DNA from: Pedobacter sp.
GTDB taxonomy: Bacteria; Bacteroidota; Bacteroidia; Sphingobacteriales; Sphingobacteriaceae
Length of the DNA: 25,394 bases
Assembly (NCBI GenBank): GCA_004295885.1
Contig: SEDG01000004.1
Location: 1-25,394, forward strand
Direction of reading: 5' to 3'
Shown: positions 1 through 6,745 of the stretch, piece by piece
How the letters are laid out: each line of letters starts with the position of its first letter
Position numbering within the stretch: the stretch's first letter is position 1
Translations under genes and position numbers: made by a program
The notes under the pieces: model-generated
What the model was told of the DNA's origin: nothing
The model's database searches: none
The model's input: the letters and a program-made list of their open reading frames with translations, nothing else

Positions 1-22
1 AAAGGAAAATAAATAAAAAACT

Positions 23-96
23 CGTCATTGCGAGCACAGCGAAGCAATCTTTCATACTAGAAAGATTGCTTCGTCGTTTCACTCCTCGCAATGACG
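23..96. repeat. Palindromic intergenic repeat in front of aroE
   Basis: Two nested inverted repeats are visible. The outer arms are 12 bp and perfect (23-34 with 85-96, CGTCATTGCGAG and its complement). The inner arms are 13 bp and perfect (41-53 with 60-72, GAAGCAATCTTTC and its complement), with a 6-nt loop. The element ends 12 bases before the chosen aroE start. It looks like a dispersed REP/MITE-like palindrome; that it recurs in the genome is my inference. It has no coding content. Confidence 0.8.
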
Positions 97-108
97 CAAT
101 ACATTGCT

Positions 109-852
109 ATGAGAACATTCGGACTAATTGGTTATCCCTTATCACATTCATTTTCAAAAAAATTCTTTTCTGAAAAGTTTGAAAAAGAACAAATAGCGAA
201 TTGTAAATATGAGTTATTTCCAATAGAAAAGGCTGATGAGATGATGGATTTAATTCAGAAAAATCCTGCACTTTGTGGATTGAATGTTACCATCCCTCAC
301 AAATTAAATGTTATTCCCTTTTTAACAGATATTGATGATGCAGCAAAAAACATTGGAGCTGTAAATTGTATTTCAATTGATCAAACAGGCAATAAGCCAG
401 TTTTAAAAGGTTATAATACGGATGCCTATGGTTTTGCAGAATCGTTAAAACCATTGTTAGATAAACACCATAAAAAAGCTCTGATATTTGGAGATGGTGG
501 CGCCGCGAAAGCAGTGAAATATGTGCTGGAACAACTTAATATTCCATATCTGGTTGTGGTTAGAAATCCAGTTCCGAATGCAATTTTATATTCGGCTGTT
601 ACTGCAGAAATTTTAGATGAGTATAAAATCTTAATCAATACCACGCCACTTGGAATGTTGCCAAATTTAGATTCGTTTCCTCCAATTCCTTACCATTTCA
701 TTACCGACCAACATTTAGCTTACGATTTAGTTTATAATCCAGAAGAACCAGCTTTTTTAACGAAGGCAAGAGCCCAAGGTGCAAAAATTAAAAACGGCTT
801 AGAAATGTTATACCTACAAGCCGAACGTTCTTGGTATATTTGGAATACATAA
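109..852 (+). CDS. aroE: Shikimate dehydrogenase
   Basis: Reduces 3-dehydroshikimate to shikimate with NADPH in the cytoplasmic shikimate pathway. The protein is 247 aa from this start. The N-terminal substrate-binding half shows GLIGYPLSHSFSKKFF, GLNVTIPHK (the catalytic Lys lies here), GAVNC and GYNTDAYGF. The nucleotide-binding half shows the glycine-rich GDGGAAKAV, then INTTPLGMLPN, YDLVYNP and a C-terminal GLEMLYLQAERSW. An in-frame ATG at 91 would add MTQYIA, but that codon lies inside the right arm of the palindromic repeat, and the family normally begins at MRTFGLIGYPLSHS, so 109 is preferred. gldD follows one base after the stop, so the two are probably cotranscribed. Length is typical for the family. 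Confidence 0.95.
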   Translation: MRTFGLIGYPLSHSFSKKFFSEKFEKEQIANCKYELFPIEKADEMMDLIQKNPALCGLNVTIPHKLNVIPFLTDIDDAAKNIGAVNCISIDQTGNKPVLKGYNTDAYGFAESLKPLLDKHHKKALIFGDGGAAKAVKYVLEQLNIPYLVVVRNPVPNAILYSAVTAEILDEYKILINTTPLGMLPNLDSFPPIPYHFITDQHLAYDLVYNPEEPAFLTKARAQGAKIKNGLEMLYLQAERSWYIWNT

Positions 853-853
853 A

Positions 854-1438
854 ATGAAAAAAGCCATATTTATCCTGTTCGTTTTTGCATCAGCCATTGC
901 TGCTTGTACAAGTGATAACACTTATATGCCCAAGCCTAAAGGATATTTTCGCATTAAATTTCCAAAAAAAGAATACAAGATTTATGACGCTGGATGTCCG
1001 TTTACTTTTGAGTATCCTGTGTACGCGAATCTTGTAGTAGATGACGAGAAGAATGCTCAACCTTGTTGGCTAAACATGCAATTTCCTCAATTCAACGGCA
1101 ATTTACACTTAACTTATCACGGTGTTTTTTCTGAAAAGGATTATAACAACATGACCGAAGCCGCAAGAACTTTAGCCATGAAACATACCATTCGAGCAAA
1201 CGCGATAGACCAAAAATTAATTAATTTTCCTGATAAAAAGGTTTATGGGGTATATTATGCCATTGAGGGAAATACAGCCTCTTCGGTTCAGTTTTTCTTA
1301 ACCGATAGTGCCAAGCATTATTTTAGAGGTGCTTTATATTTTAACGAACGACCACAATATGATTCAATTCAACCAGTGGTAAAGTTTATCAAAAAAGACA
1401 TCGATAAAATGATTGAAACTTTTAGGTGGAAAAACTAA
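854..1438 (+). CDS. gldD: Gliding motility-associated lipoprotein GldD
   Basis: A 194-aa predicted lipoprotein. It has a short basic start (MKK), a hydrophobic stretch and a lipobox-like AIAAC with the lipidated Cys at residue 18. The mature part opens with YMPKPKGYFRIKFPKKEY, a proline- and glycine-containing block that I recognise from GldD of Bacteroidota. GldD is needed for gliding and type IX secretion in Flavobacterium; its biochemical role is not known, and homologues also occur in non-gliding species. It starts one base after aroE. No gldE is seen beside it within the window, although the region left of aroE is not visible. Confidence 0.9.
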   Translation: MKKAIFILFVFASAIAACTSDNTYMPKPKGYFRIKFPKKEYKIYDAGCPFTFEYPVYANLVVDDEKNAQPCWLNMQFPQFNGNLHLTYHGVFSEKDYNNMTEAARTLAMKHTIRANAIDQKLINFPDKKVYGVYYAIEGNTASSVQFFLTDSAKHYFRGALYFNERPQYDSIQPVVKFIKKDIDKMIETFRWKN

Positions 1439-1518
1439 TTACTAAAATATTGGTTTGTTGTTGAGAGTATCCTAAACGCCCAAGTCATTAACTATCGATT
1501 ATAAACTATTGACCAATT
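1439..1518. repeat. Short intergenic spacer with repeat-like DNA
   Basis: This 80-bp spacer between gldD and the MBL hydrolase gene holds a GTTGAGAGT block, the string AAACGCCCAA (1474-1483) and ATTAACTATCGATTATAAAC. The AAACGCCCAA string recurs, read on the minus strand, next to GTTGAGAG-type repeats inside mqnD near 5138-5178. I take it as a decayed copy of the same dispersed repeat; that is an inference from two copies. Confidence 0.4.
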
Positions 1519-2157
1519 ATGATTAGCTTAAAAAAATTCACATTTAACCCATACCAAGAAAATACCTACGTGTTATTTGACGAAACAGGTAGTTGCGTAA
1601 TTATAGACCCAGGAATGTATGATGGTGCCGAGCAAAATCAATTGGTAAACTTCATTAAAGAAAATAATCTCAAACCAGAGCTGTTACTAAATACACATTG
1701 CCATATAGACCACGTTTTAGGTAATAAATTTGTATTTGATAATTGGTTGTTAAAACCGCAGTTTCATAAAGGAGAATTGTACATATTACAAGCAGTTGCC
1801 GGTTATGCGCCACAGATGGGAATGCATTATGAGCTTTCGCCAGAACCCGAGGGTTTTTTAGAAGAAACTGGCTCTATCACCTTTGGTAACAGCAAGCTGG
1901 ATTTCATTTTTGCGCCTGGGCATTCGCCAGCGCATTTGTGTTTTTATGCAAAAGAAGAAAACTTCTTGATAGGTGGTGATGTATTGTTCTATCGCAGTAT
2001 TGGTAGAACAGATTTGCCAGGAGGTAACCATCAACAACTCATAAAAAGCATTAAAGAAAACGTTTTCCAGTTACCAGACGACTGTGAAGTATTTCCTGGT
2101 CACGGGCCATCTACAACCATTGGTTTTGAAAAAATGAATAACCCATTTTTAGTGTAA
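1519..2157 (+). CDS. MBL-fold metallo-hydrolase, glyoxalase II/YcbL-like
   Basis: A 212-aa metallo-beta-lactamase-fold hydrolase. The metal-binding motif HxHxDH is visible as THCHIDHVLG (H60, H62, D64, H65). Further ligands are H135 in APGHSPAH, D154 in GGDVLFYRSIGRTDLPGG and H195 in FPGHGPSTT. The GDVLF...IGRTDLPGG block and the short length without the C-terminal helical domain of full glyoxalase II match the YcbL-like hydroxyacylglutathione hydrolase-type group. The exact substrate cannot be read from sequence; a thioester is likely. No signal peptide, so cytoplasmic. The ATG fits the family start. Confidence 0.88.
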   Translation: MISLKKFTFNPYQENTYVLFDETGSCVIIDPGMYDGAEQNQLVNFIKENNLKPELLLNTHCHIDHVLGNKFVFDNWLLKPQFHKGELYILQAVAGYAPQMGMHYELSPEPEGFLEETGSITFGNSKLDFIFAPGHSPAHLCFYAKEENFLIGGDVLFYRSIGRTDLPGGNHQQLIKSIKENVFQLPDDCEVFPGHGPSTTIGFEKMNNPFLV

Positions 2158-2159
2158 TT

Positions 2160-2265
2160 ACTTTGACAAACTTGTTAAAGCGACTGTACCAAGAGTTTGT
2201 CAAAGTTTGTTCGGCAAAACAACTTTGACAAATTAAAATCAAGTAGCCTAGAAATTTGTCAAAGT
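2160..2265. repeat. Two tandem hairpin repeats built on ACTTTGACAAA
   Basis: Two inverted-repeat units lie side by side. Unit 1 pairs 2160-2172 with 2194-2206, 13 bp perfect (ACTTTGACAAACT). Unit 2 pairs 2222-2234 with 2253-2265, 13 bp perfect (ACTTTGACAAATT). The same core therefore occurs four times in 106 bp, in alternating orientation. It separates the MBL gene from the LolC/E-type gene. It may act as a weak terminator or be a dispersed palindromic repeat. Confidence 0.75.
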
Positions 2266-2297
2266 AGATTAAACCATCTTACCTCTTACATTTTCCC

Positions 2298-2305
2298 TAT
2301 CTTTG
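2298..2305 (+). promoter_or_regulatory. Candidate -7 box for the LolC/E-type gene
   Basis: TATCTTTG matches the Bacteroidota -7 consensus TAnnTTTG exactly. I see no clear -33 TTG at the usual distance. It ends four bases before the GTG start at 2310, so the transcript would have almost no leader. Confidence 0.5.
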
Positions 2306-2309
2306 TAAA

Positions 2310-3542
2310 GTGAATACCGCATTTTACATCGCCAAAAGATACCTCTTCGCAAAAAAGTCAACCAATGCCATTAATATCATTTCGGCAATTTCTGTGTTGG
2401 GTGTTTTTGTGGGTAGTACAGCGTTGATTATCATTCTATCGGTTTTTAATGGTTTTGAAGAGGTGGTCTTAAAAATGTTTAACACCATAACACCTCAGGT
2501 GCTAATAACGCCAGCCCAAGGCAAAACTTTTGACGCCAATACAGCTTATTTCAAGGTGCTTCAACGTAATCAATCCATCTTTTCTTACACTGAGGTGTTG
2601 TCTGAAAATGCTTTGATTAGGTATAACAATAAACAATCACCAGCATTAGTGAAAGGTGTGAGTAGTGATTTCCTAAAAAATAAAGGCTTGGACACTGTGA
2701 TGGTCGAAGGGCATTTTATTCTAGAGAATGATAATGGACCGAATGCAGTAATCGGCTCTGCTTTACAGGCTTCTTTAGGGGTAAATTCGTCAGACCCATT
2801 TGAGCAATTACAAATTTTTTCTCCAAAAAGAGGGGTGACAGCAAGCTCTATTAATCCGATGGATGATTTTACAGTGCTGACTATTCCTCCATCTGGTGTA
2901 TTTGAGGTACAGCAAGATTTTGATAATATTATAGTAGTTCCCCTAACTTTTGCTCGCAAACTGTTTGGAGAAGAAAATAAGGTTTCTGCCATAGAGATTA
3001 ATGTAAAAGATGGGGTAGACGAAGAGCAATTGAAAGAAGAGATTGAAGGTAAGTTGGGTTCAGCTTTCGTTGTTAAAAATCGAGTACAACAAAACCAAGC
3101 TTTATATAATGTCTTGGGCTCAGAAAAGTGGATGGTGTATATCATTTTAACTTTTATTTTAATCATCGCCATATTTAACATCATAGGTTCATTAACAATG
3201 TTAGTGATTGATAAATTGAAAGATATTTCGATTTTAAACAGCCTTGGGGCAGGGAAGAAATTAATTAAAAGAATATTTTTAATTGAAGGTATGATGATAA
3301 CCTTAACTGGTTGTATATTTGGGCTAATAATTGGATTTATTTTCTGCTTGTTACAACAACGATTTGGTTGGTTTAAGATGGGAGAATCTACACTTTTGTT
3401 TTCTAATGCCTACCCAATCGCACTGAAATGGAAAGACTTTGTGCTCGTTTTTGTAACTGTGAGCTTCTTTTCCTTAGTAGCTTCAGCTTTGGCATCAAAT
3501 TTAAGCGTTAAGAAAATAGACCAACTAAATCAAGACCTTTAA
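2310..3542 (+). CDS. LolC/LolE-type ABC transporter permease (FtsX family)
   Basis: A 410-aa inner-membrane permease. It has one N-terminal membrane segment (about residues 22-45), a periplasmic MacB-like domain (about 46-270) and three C-terminal membrane segments (about 275-300, 325-350, 378-400). The cytoplasmic loop LNSLGAGKKLIKRIFLIEG is the typical coupling loop of FtsX/LolC/E permeases. Such proteins extract lipoproteins from the inner membrane for transport to the outer membrane, together with a LolD-like ATPase, which is not in the window. The start is GTG, preceded by a TATCTTTG box. MNTAFYIAKRYLFAKKSTNAINIIS is a typical start for this family in Bacteroidota. A lipoprotein gene follows one base after the stop. 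Lipoprotein release is the family-level assignment; the exact cargo is not shown. Confidence 0.87.
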   Translation: MNTAFYIAKRYLFAKKSTNAINIISAISVLGVFVGSTALIIILSVFNGFEEVVLKMFNTITPQVLITPAQGKTFDANTAYFKVLQRNQSIFSYTEVLSENALIRYNNKQSPALVKGVSSDFLKNKGLDTVMVEGHFILENDNGPNAVIGSALQASLGVNSSDPFEQLQIFSPKRGVTASSINPMDDFTVLTIPPSGVFEVQQDFDNIIVVPLTFARKLFGEENKVSAIEINVKDGVDEEQLKEEIEGKLGSAFVVKNRVQQNQALYNVLGSEKWMVYIILTFILIIAIFNIIGSLTMLVIDKLKDISILNSLGAGKKLIKRIFLIEGMMITLTGCIFGLIIGFIFCLLQQRFGWFKMGESTLLFSNAYPIALKWKDFVLVFVTVSFFSLVASALASNLSVKKIDQLNQDL

Positions 3543-3543
3543 C

Positions 3544-3924
3544 ATGAATACATATAAAAAATTAATATTCTTCTTATTCGCTTCGATGGTGGCATTAGCC
3601 GCTTGTCGCGATAGTAAGAAAGACGCAGACAAGAATGAATCTTTAGTGATAAAAGGTTTATATAGCTATGGTCCAGAGATTAAATCTTTTACTGAATGTG
3701 AGGATGGAAGAGAGTTTTGGGTTGCAGATAGTGCTAAAACTTTAGAACTGGCTTATAGTAACTTGGGCTTCGAAAAACCATATACACCCGTGTATATTGA
3801 AGTAGAGTGTAAACTTGTAAAATCTGATACTTCTAAAGTAACTGGCGATTATGACTCTACAATGGTGGTAACAAAGTTGCTCAAAATAAGCAAGCAAATA
3901 CCCGACGGACCTTGTTCGCAATAA
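3544..3924 (+). CDS. Small lipoprotein, possibly OB-fold (NlpE C-domain-like)
   Basis: A 126-aa predicted lipoprotein with a hydrophobic signal and lipobox ALAAC (Cys21), followed by a charged linker RDSKKDADKNES. The mature part shows GLYSYGPEIKSFTEC, GREFWVADS, LELAYSNL and YTPVYIEVEC. This pattern (YGPE..FTEC..G..W.V and a later PVYIEV strand) resembles the C-terminal OB-fold domain of NlpE-like lipoproteins, but I am not certain. It starts one base after the LolC/E-type permease stop, so the two are very likely translated from one mRNA. Function is unknown. Three cysteines remain in the mature part after the lipid Cys: Cys57 and Cys92 in the strands, and one near the end. Confidence 0.75.
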   Translation: MNTYKKLIFFLFASMVALAACRDSKKDADKNESLVIKGLYSYGPEIKSFTECEDGREFWVADSAKTLELAYSNLGFEKPYTPVYIEVECKLVKSDTSKVTGDYDSTMVVTKLLKISKQIPDGPCSQ

Positions 3925-3940
3925 TTAAACGCTTATTCGA

Positions 3941-4504
3941 TTGAAAATTAATCATCCTGCTTTAACAAAACTTTTACAGCAAGCTTACTCGGCAGAAAAG
4001 GCAGCTGCATTTGCTTACATCGGCCATGCCAAAAATGTAAAAACAGAAACGGAAAAGCTAGCCATAAAACAGATTGAGCTAGATGAGTGGGGCCATAGAA
4101 AAGAAGTGCTGGAAATTATGGCTGAATATAACATCCCAATCTCAAAATTCTATGAGTTTAAGTACCATCTTATCGGAAGAACGATTTCGGGCTTATGTTA
4201 TGTAATTGGTAGGTTTATGCCTTTTTTCTTCGCAGGAAAATTAGAAAGTGGCAATGTGTGCGAATACTTTAGAATGCGACAATATTTTAATAGCATCGGG
4301 ATTACAAAACACGACTATGCTTTGTATGAAATGGGTATCAAGGAAAAAGAACACGAAGTCTATTTTTTAGAACAGGTCAGAGACGATAAATTTTTACCGT
4401 TTTTCGAAAAAGTGTTTTCTTGGGGGACGAACACAAGCGCCAATAATATCGATTTAGCCAATAAGCAGCCTTCGGAAGGTTCTGGAGATTATTGTAAGAA
4501 GTAA
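3941..4504 (+). CDS. Ferritin-like di-iron domain protein
   Basis: A 187-aa, mostly helical protein. Candidate metal ligands follow the ferritin-like pattern: E19 in AYSAEKAAAFAYIGH, E49xxH52 in LDEWGHRKEV, E102 or E108 in LESGNVCEYF, and E135xxH138 in KEKEHEVYF. This E...ExxH...E...ExxH order suggests a four-helix bundle with a di-iron centre. A central hydrophobic stretch (about residues 83-98) could be membrane-associated, as in COQ7-type proteins, but the sequence does not let me name an enzyme. The tail after residue 162 is polar and low-complexity. The start is TTG; an upstream start is limited by the preceding lipoprotein gene 16 bases away. It converges with mqnD. Confidence 0.75.
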   Translation: MKINHPALTKLLQQAYSAEKAAAFAYIGHAKNVKTETEKLAIKQIELDEWGHRKEVLEIMAEYNIPISKFYEFKYHLIGRTISGLCYVIGRFMPFFFAGKLESGNVCEYFRMRQYFNSIGITKHDYALYEMGIKEKEHEVYFLEQVRDDKFLPFFEKVFSWGTNTSANNIDLANKQPSEGSGDYCKK

Positions 4505-4578
4505 AAAGGTTTAAATGTTGTAAAGTTTGAAGGTTGAAATGTTCAAAGTTTCAGCAATATCTCATTCATCATTTGCTT

Positions 4579-4600
4579 AAAATCTGCTTAAGCTGTGGCT
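4579..4600 (+). repeat. Left copy of inverted repeat flanking mqnD
   Basis: Pairs with 5486-5506: the reverse complement of this 22-nt stretch matches that site over its whole length with a single one-base gap. The core 13 bp (TTAAGCTGTGGCT) is identical. The stretch lies just downstream of the mqnD stop. The rest of the 4505-4605 spacer between the convergent genes is AT-rich with AAGTTTGAAGGTTGAAA-like repeat text and no gene. Confidence 0.7.
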
Positions 4601-4605
4601 AAAAT

Positions 4606-5457
4606 TTAATCGACATATAAACCTGAGTCAAAACTAGGGATTACTTTGTTTTTAGTAGCCATTTCAAACAAGGTATCAATTGCTTTTTTGCCCTCTTTAC
4701 CTAAATCTATTGAATATTTGTTAACGTACAATTCTATGTGTTTGTACATAACGGCCTCTTCCATTTCCTGTGCGTGCTGTTTAATAAAATCTAAGCCCGA
4801 CTTAGGATTGGCAAATGCAAATTCTACCGATTTTCTCACCAACTTGTTTACCTTTTGCTGAATTTCTAAGTCGAGATTTCTATTAATTACTATTCCACCT
4901 AAGGGAATGGCGCAACCCGTTAGTTCTTCCCAATAGCTGCCTAAATCAACCACTTTATGCAAGCCTTTATCTTGGTAGGTAAAACGATTCTCGTGGATGA
5001 TTAAGCCTAAATCAATTTCATCGTTTAATAAAGCGTCTTCAATTTCAGAAAACACCATTTCTTTTTTATCGGTTAATTGTGGATAGGCAACACCCACTAA
5101 AAAGTTCGCTGTAGTATATTTACCTGGAATACCAACCTTGAGTTGGGCGTTTGGAGTTGAGAGTTGAGAGTTGATTTTGTTTATGTTTTCCTTTTTGCAA
5201 ATTAACAATGGTCCAACACCGAAACCTAAGGCACTACCTGCATTTAACAGCGCATATTTTTCAACTACATAAGCAAAAGCGTGAAAGCTCAATTTAGTAA
5301 TGTCTAGTTCTCCACGCATCGCTTTTTGATTCAAGGTTTCTACATCATCAAAAGAAACATCGAACGACAATCCTTCAGTGTCAATTTTATTGTGAATTAG
5401 CGCATCGAAAATAAAAGTATCGTTAGGGCAGGGAGAAAAACCAAGTGTAAGTTTCAT
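4606..5457 (-). CDS. mqnD: 1,4-dihydroxy-6-naphthoate synthase
   Basis: Converts cyclic dehypoxanthine futalosine to 1,4-dihydroxy-6-naphthoate in the futalosine route to menaquinone. The protein is 283 aa, a periplasmic-binding-protein-like fold acting in the cytoplasm. Recognisable blocks are GFSPCPNDTFIFDAL (from residue 6), DVETLNQKAMRGELDITKLS, ALGFGVGPLLI, GKYTTANFL and IIHENRFTY, where H155 is the likely catalytic His. Residues about 95-107 (INSQLSTPNAQLK) look inserted between LLICKKEN and VGIPGKYTT, and the underlying DNA is an ACTCTCAACTC-type repeat. mqnB lies 127 bases upstream on the same strand. A 21-22 bp inverted repeat flanks the gene. Confidence 0.93.
   Translation of the reverse strand: MKLTLGFSPCPNDTFIFDALIHNKIDTEGLSFDVSFDDVETLNQKAMRGELDITKLSFHAFAYVVEKYALLNAGSALGFGVGPLLICKKENINKINSQLSTPNAQLKVGIPGKYTTANFLVGVAYPQLTDKKEMVFSEIEDALLNDEIDLGLIIHENRFTYQDKGLHKVVDLGSYWEELTGCAIPLGGIVINRNLDLEIQQKVNKLVRKSVEFAFANPKSGLDFIKQHAQEMEEAVMYKHIELYVNKYSIDLGKEGKKAIDTLFEMATKNKVIPSFDSGLYVD
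5138..5178 (-). repeat. Short tandem GTTGAGA repeat inside mqnD
   Basis: On the plus strand the DNA reads AGTTGGGCGTTTGGAGTTGA and then GAGTTGAGAGTTGA, i.e. tandem GAGTTGA units beside GAGTTGGGCGTTT. The GGGCGTTT part, read as AAACGCCC, also occurs in the spacer at 1474-1481. The repeat is in frame and encodes about 11 residues of mqnD. Coordinates are good to about one base. Confidence 0.6.
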
Positions 5458-5485
5458 AAAGCAAAAATAAAGCTTTGTGAAGAGA

Positions 5486-5506
5486 AGCCACAGCTTAACA
5501 GATTTT
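5486..5506 (-). repeat. Right copy of inverted repeat flanking mqnD
   Basis: AGCCACAGCTTAACAGATTTT matches the reverse complement of 4579-4600 with one missing base. It lies about 28 bases upstream of the mqnD start, in the mqnB-mqnD spacer. The gene plus its short flanks sits between the two arms. Confidence 0.7.
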
Positions 5507-5612
5507 TTTACAAATCTTGGTTAAAAAGAGCACAGAACCACTGATAAAAACGATGAACACAGATAAAAGGGTAAAAATCGGTGCCTATCTATTTACATCC
5601 GTGGTTAAAAAA
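5507..5612. repeat. Degenerate dispersed repeat overlapping the mqnB 3' end
   Basis: Read on the minus strand this spacer contains ACCACGGATGTAAATAGAT, CACCGATTTTTACC, ATCTGTGTTCATC, TCAGTGGTTCTGTGC and TTTTTAACCA. I recognise this as the ACCACGGAT / ATCTGTG / TCAGTGG / CTGTGC type of non-coding repeat common in Bacteroidota genomes. The final six codons and the stop of mqnB are inside it. No gene of its own. Confidence 0.55.
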
Positions 5613-6211
5613 TCAATCAACCATTTATTCAGGTTTTTTATCGCCAATCCAATTTTCCAATTTTCCTTCGCCCTTGGCGTAACATAATTAGAAATACTTC
5701 TTACTTGTAAACAAGGAATATTTAATTTTTCGCAGGCATACAATACTGCCGCACCTTCCATGCTTTCTACTTGTGGCGAAAACCTTTGTCTTGTCTTTTC
5801 AATGCTATCAGCATTTCCATGAACTTTGTTTACGGTAATTCCTTTTACTTTTGAGATGGAAATAATATCATAAGTAGCATGGAACGTGTTTTTCCCGAAG
5901 CCCAATTCATCAATAGTTAAAAAATTATCATGGTCCTCTGCGCCGAGTTCTGCAAAAGTATCTTGGTAAACATTTACTAAATCTCCCAGTGGGATGTTTT
6001 TGTCGAAACTTCCAGCAATGCCCACATTTAAAACTAAATCGTATTTTTTATCAAGTTGATGTCCCAATGAAAATGCAGTTGCCGTCATTCCAACTCCAGT
6101 AATCAAAATGTCAAAGTTCGGAGATTCGATGAAATCTTTTTTAGGTAGGTCAAAATGCTCGTAAACCTTCGTTAACTCTTCTTGGGTTGCGGCAACAACT
6201 AATACTTTCAT
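5585..6211 (-). CDS. mqnB: Futalosine hydrolase
   Basis: Removes hypoxanthine from futalosine, giving dehypoxanthine futalosine for menaquinone synthesis. The protein is 208 aa of the nucleoside phosphorylase/MTAN-like family. Visible features are the N-terminal strand MKVLVVAATQEEL, the ITGVGMTATAF glycine-rich loop, LVLNVGIAGSFDKNIPLGDLV, AELGAEDHDNF, VESMEGAAVLYACE (active-site Glu region) and VRSISNYV. Its partner mqnD is next on the same strand, which supports the assignment over a generic nucleosidase. The last residues TTDVNR and the stop are encoded by repeat DNA (5585-5605) and are probably not an ancestral end. Confidence 0.92.
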   Translation of the reverse strand: MKVLVVAATQEELTKVYEHFDLPKKDFIESPNFDILITGVGMTATAFSLGHQLDKKYDLVLNVGIAGSFDKNIPLGDLVNVYQDTFAELGAEDHDNFLTIDELGFGKNTFHATYDIISISKVKGITVNKVHGNADSIEKTRQRFSPQVESMEGAAVLYACEKLNIPCLQVRSISNYVTPRAKENWKIGLAIKNLNKWLIDFLTTDVNR

Positions 6212-6297
6212 TCTTCTAAATTAAAAATTATGATTGAGAATAAGCATTTTTAGCTTTTACCTTTTTCCTTTAGTCTTTTAGCTTGAACCTTAATACG

Positions 6298-6305
6298 TAT
6301 ATTTG
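6298..6305 (+). promoter_or_regulatory. Candidate -7 box for the ptpS/queD-folE pair
   Basis: TATATTTG matches TAnnTTTG exactly and lies 19 bases before the chosen ATG at 6325. A clear -33 TTG at the usual distance is not evident. The box makes an upstream TTG start at 6283 unlikely, because that codon would be outside the transcript. Confidence 0.5.
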
Positions 6306-6324
6306 CTTTTTATTTGATAGAATA

Positions 6325-6735
6325 ATGATTTATATAACACGCAGAGAAAGCTTTAATGCGGCTCATAAATTATCGAGAACAGATTGGAGCGAAGAAAAAA
6401 ATACCGAAGTTTATGGTAAATGCGCTAATCCAAATTGGCACGGACATAACTACAACTTATACGTAACGGTTAAAGGAGAAGTTAATCCAGAAACTGGCTT
6501 TTTGGTGGATTTAAAGTGGTTAAAGCAAATTATCAATACCTACGTAATAGATAAAGTGGACCATAGAAATTTGAATTTGGATGTTGATTTTATGAAAGAT
6601 AAATTAGCATCGACAGAGAATTTAGCAATTGCTATTTGGGATATCTTGTTACCGCATATTAATGAAAGTGATGCACAGTTGCACAGCATAAAAATTTACG
6701 AAACCGAGAATAACTTTGTTGAGTATTTAGGTTAA
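6325..6735 (+). CDS. 6-pyruvoyltetrahydropterin synthase / QueD family protein
   Basis: A 136-aa COG0720 enzyme acting on dihydroneopterin triphosphate. Zinc ligands are H14 (FNAAHKL), H39 and H41 (HGHNY). The catalytic Cys is C33, and D79-H80, STEN (96-99) and YETENN (125-130) are also present. The spacing C-x5-HGH (CANPNWHGH) is that of animal 6-pyruvoyltetrahydropterin synthase, whereas E. coli QueD has C-x3-HGH. So the product may be 6-pyruvoyltetrahydropterin rather than, or as well as, 6-carboxytetrahydropterin for queuosine. folE, which makes its substrate, starts 10 bases downstream. The start at 6325 (MIYITRRESFNAAHKL) fits the family; a longer reading from a TTG at 6283 overlaps the promoter box. 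Confidence 0.87.
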   Translation: MIYITRRESFNAAHKLSRTDWSEEKNTEVYGKCANPNWHGHNYNLYVTVKGEVNPETGFLVDLKWLKQIINTYVIDKVDHRNLNLDVDFMKDKLASTENLAIAIWDILLPHINESDAQLHSIKIYETENNFVEYLG

Positions 6736-6745
6736 TTATAATAAA

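Noticed and set aside
91..108. ATG at 91 as the aroE start
   Set aside because: It lies in the right arm of a palindromic repeat and adds six residues before the conserved family start at 109.
2585..3184. 199-codon open frame on the minus strand
   Set aside because: It lies wholly inside the LolC/E-type gene, and its translation is Ser/Thr/Ile-rich with no recognisable domain.
4579..5506. Composite mobile element carrying mqnD
   Set aside because: There is no transposase, no target-site duplication was seen, and mqnD sits beside its pathway partner mqnB as expected for a native gene.
6283..6324. TTG at 6283 as the start of the PTPS/QueD gene
   Set aside because: It lies upstream of the TATATTTG promoter box, and the extra residues do not belong to the family.
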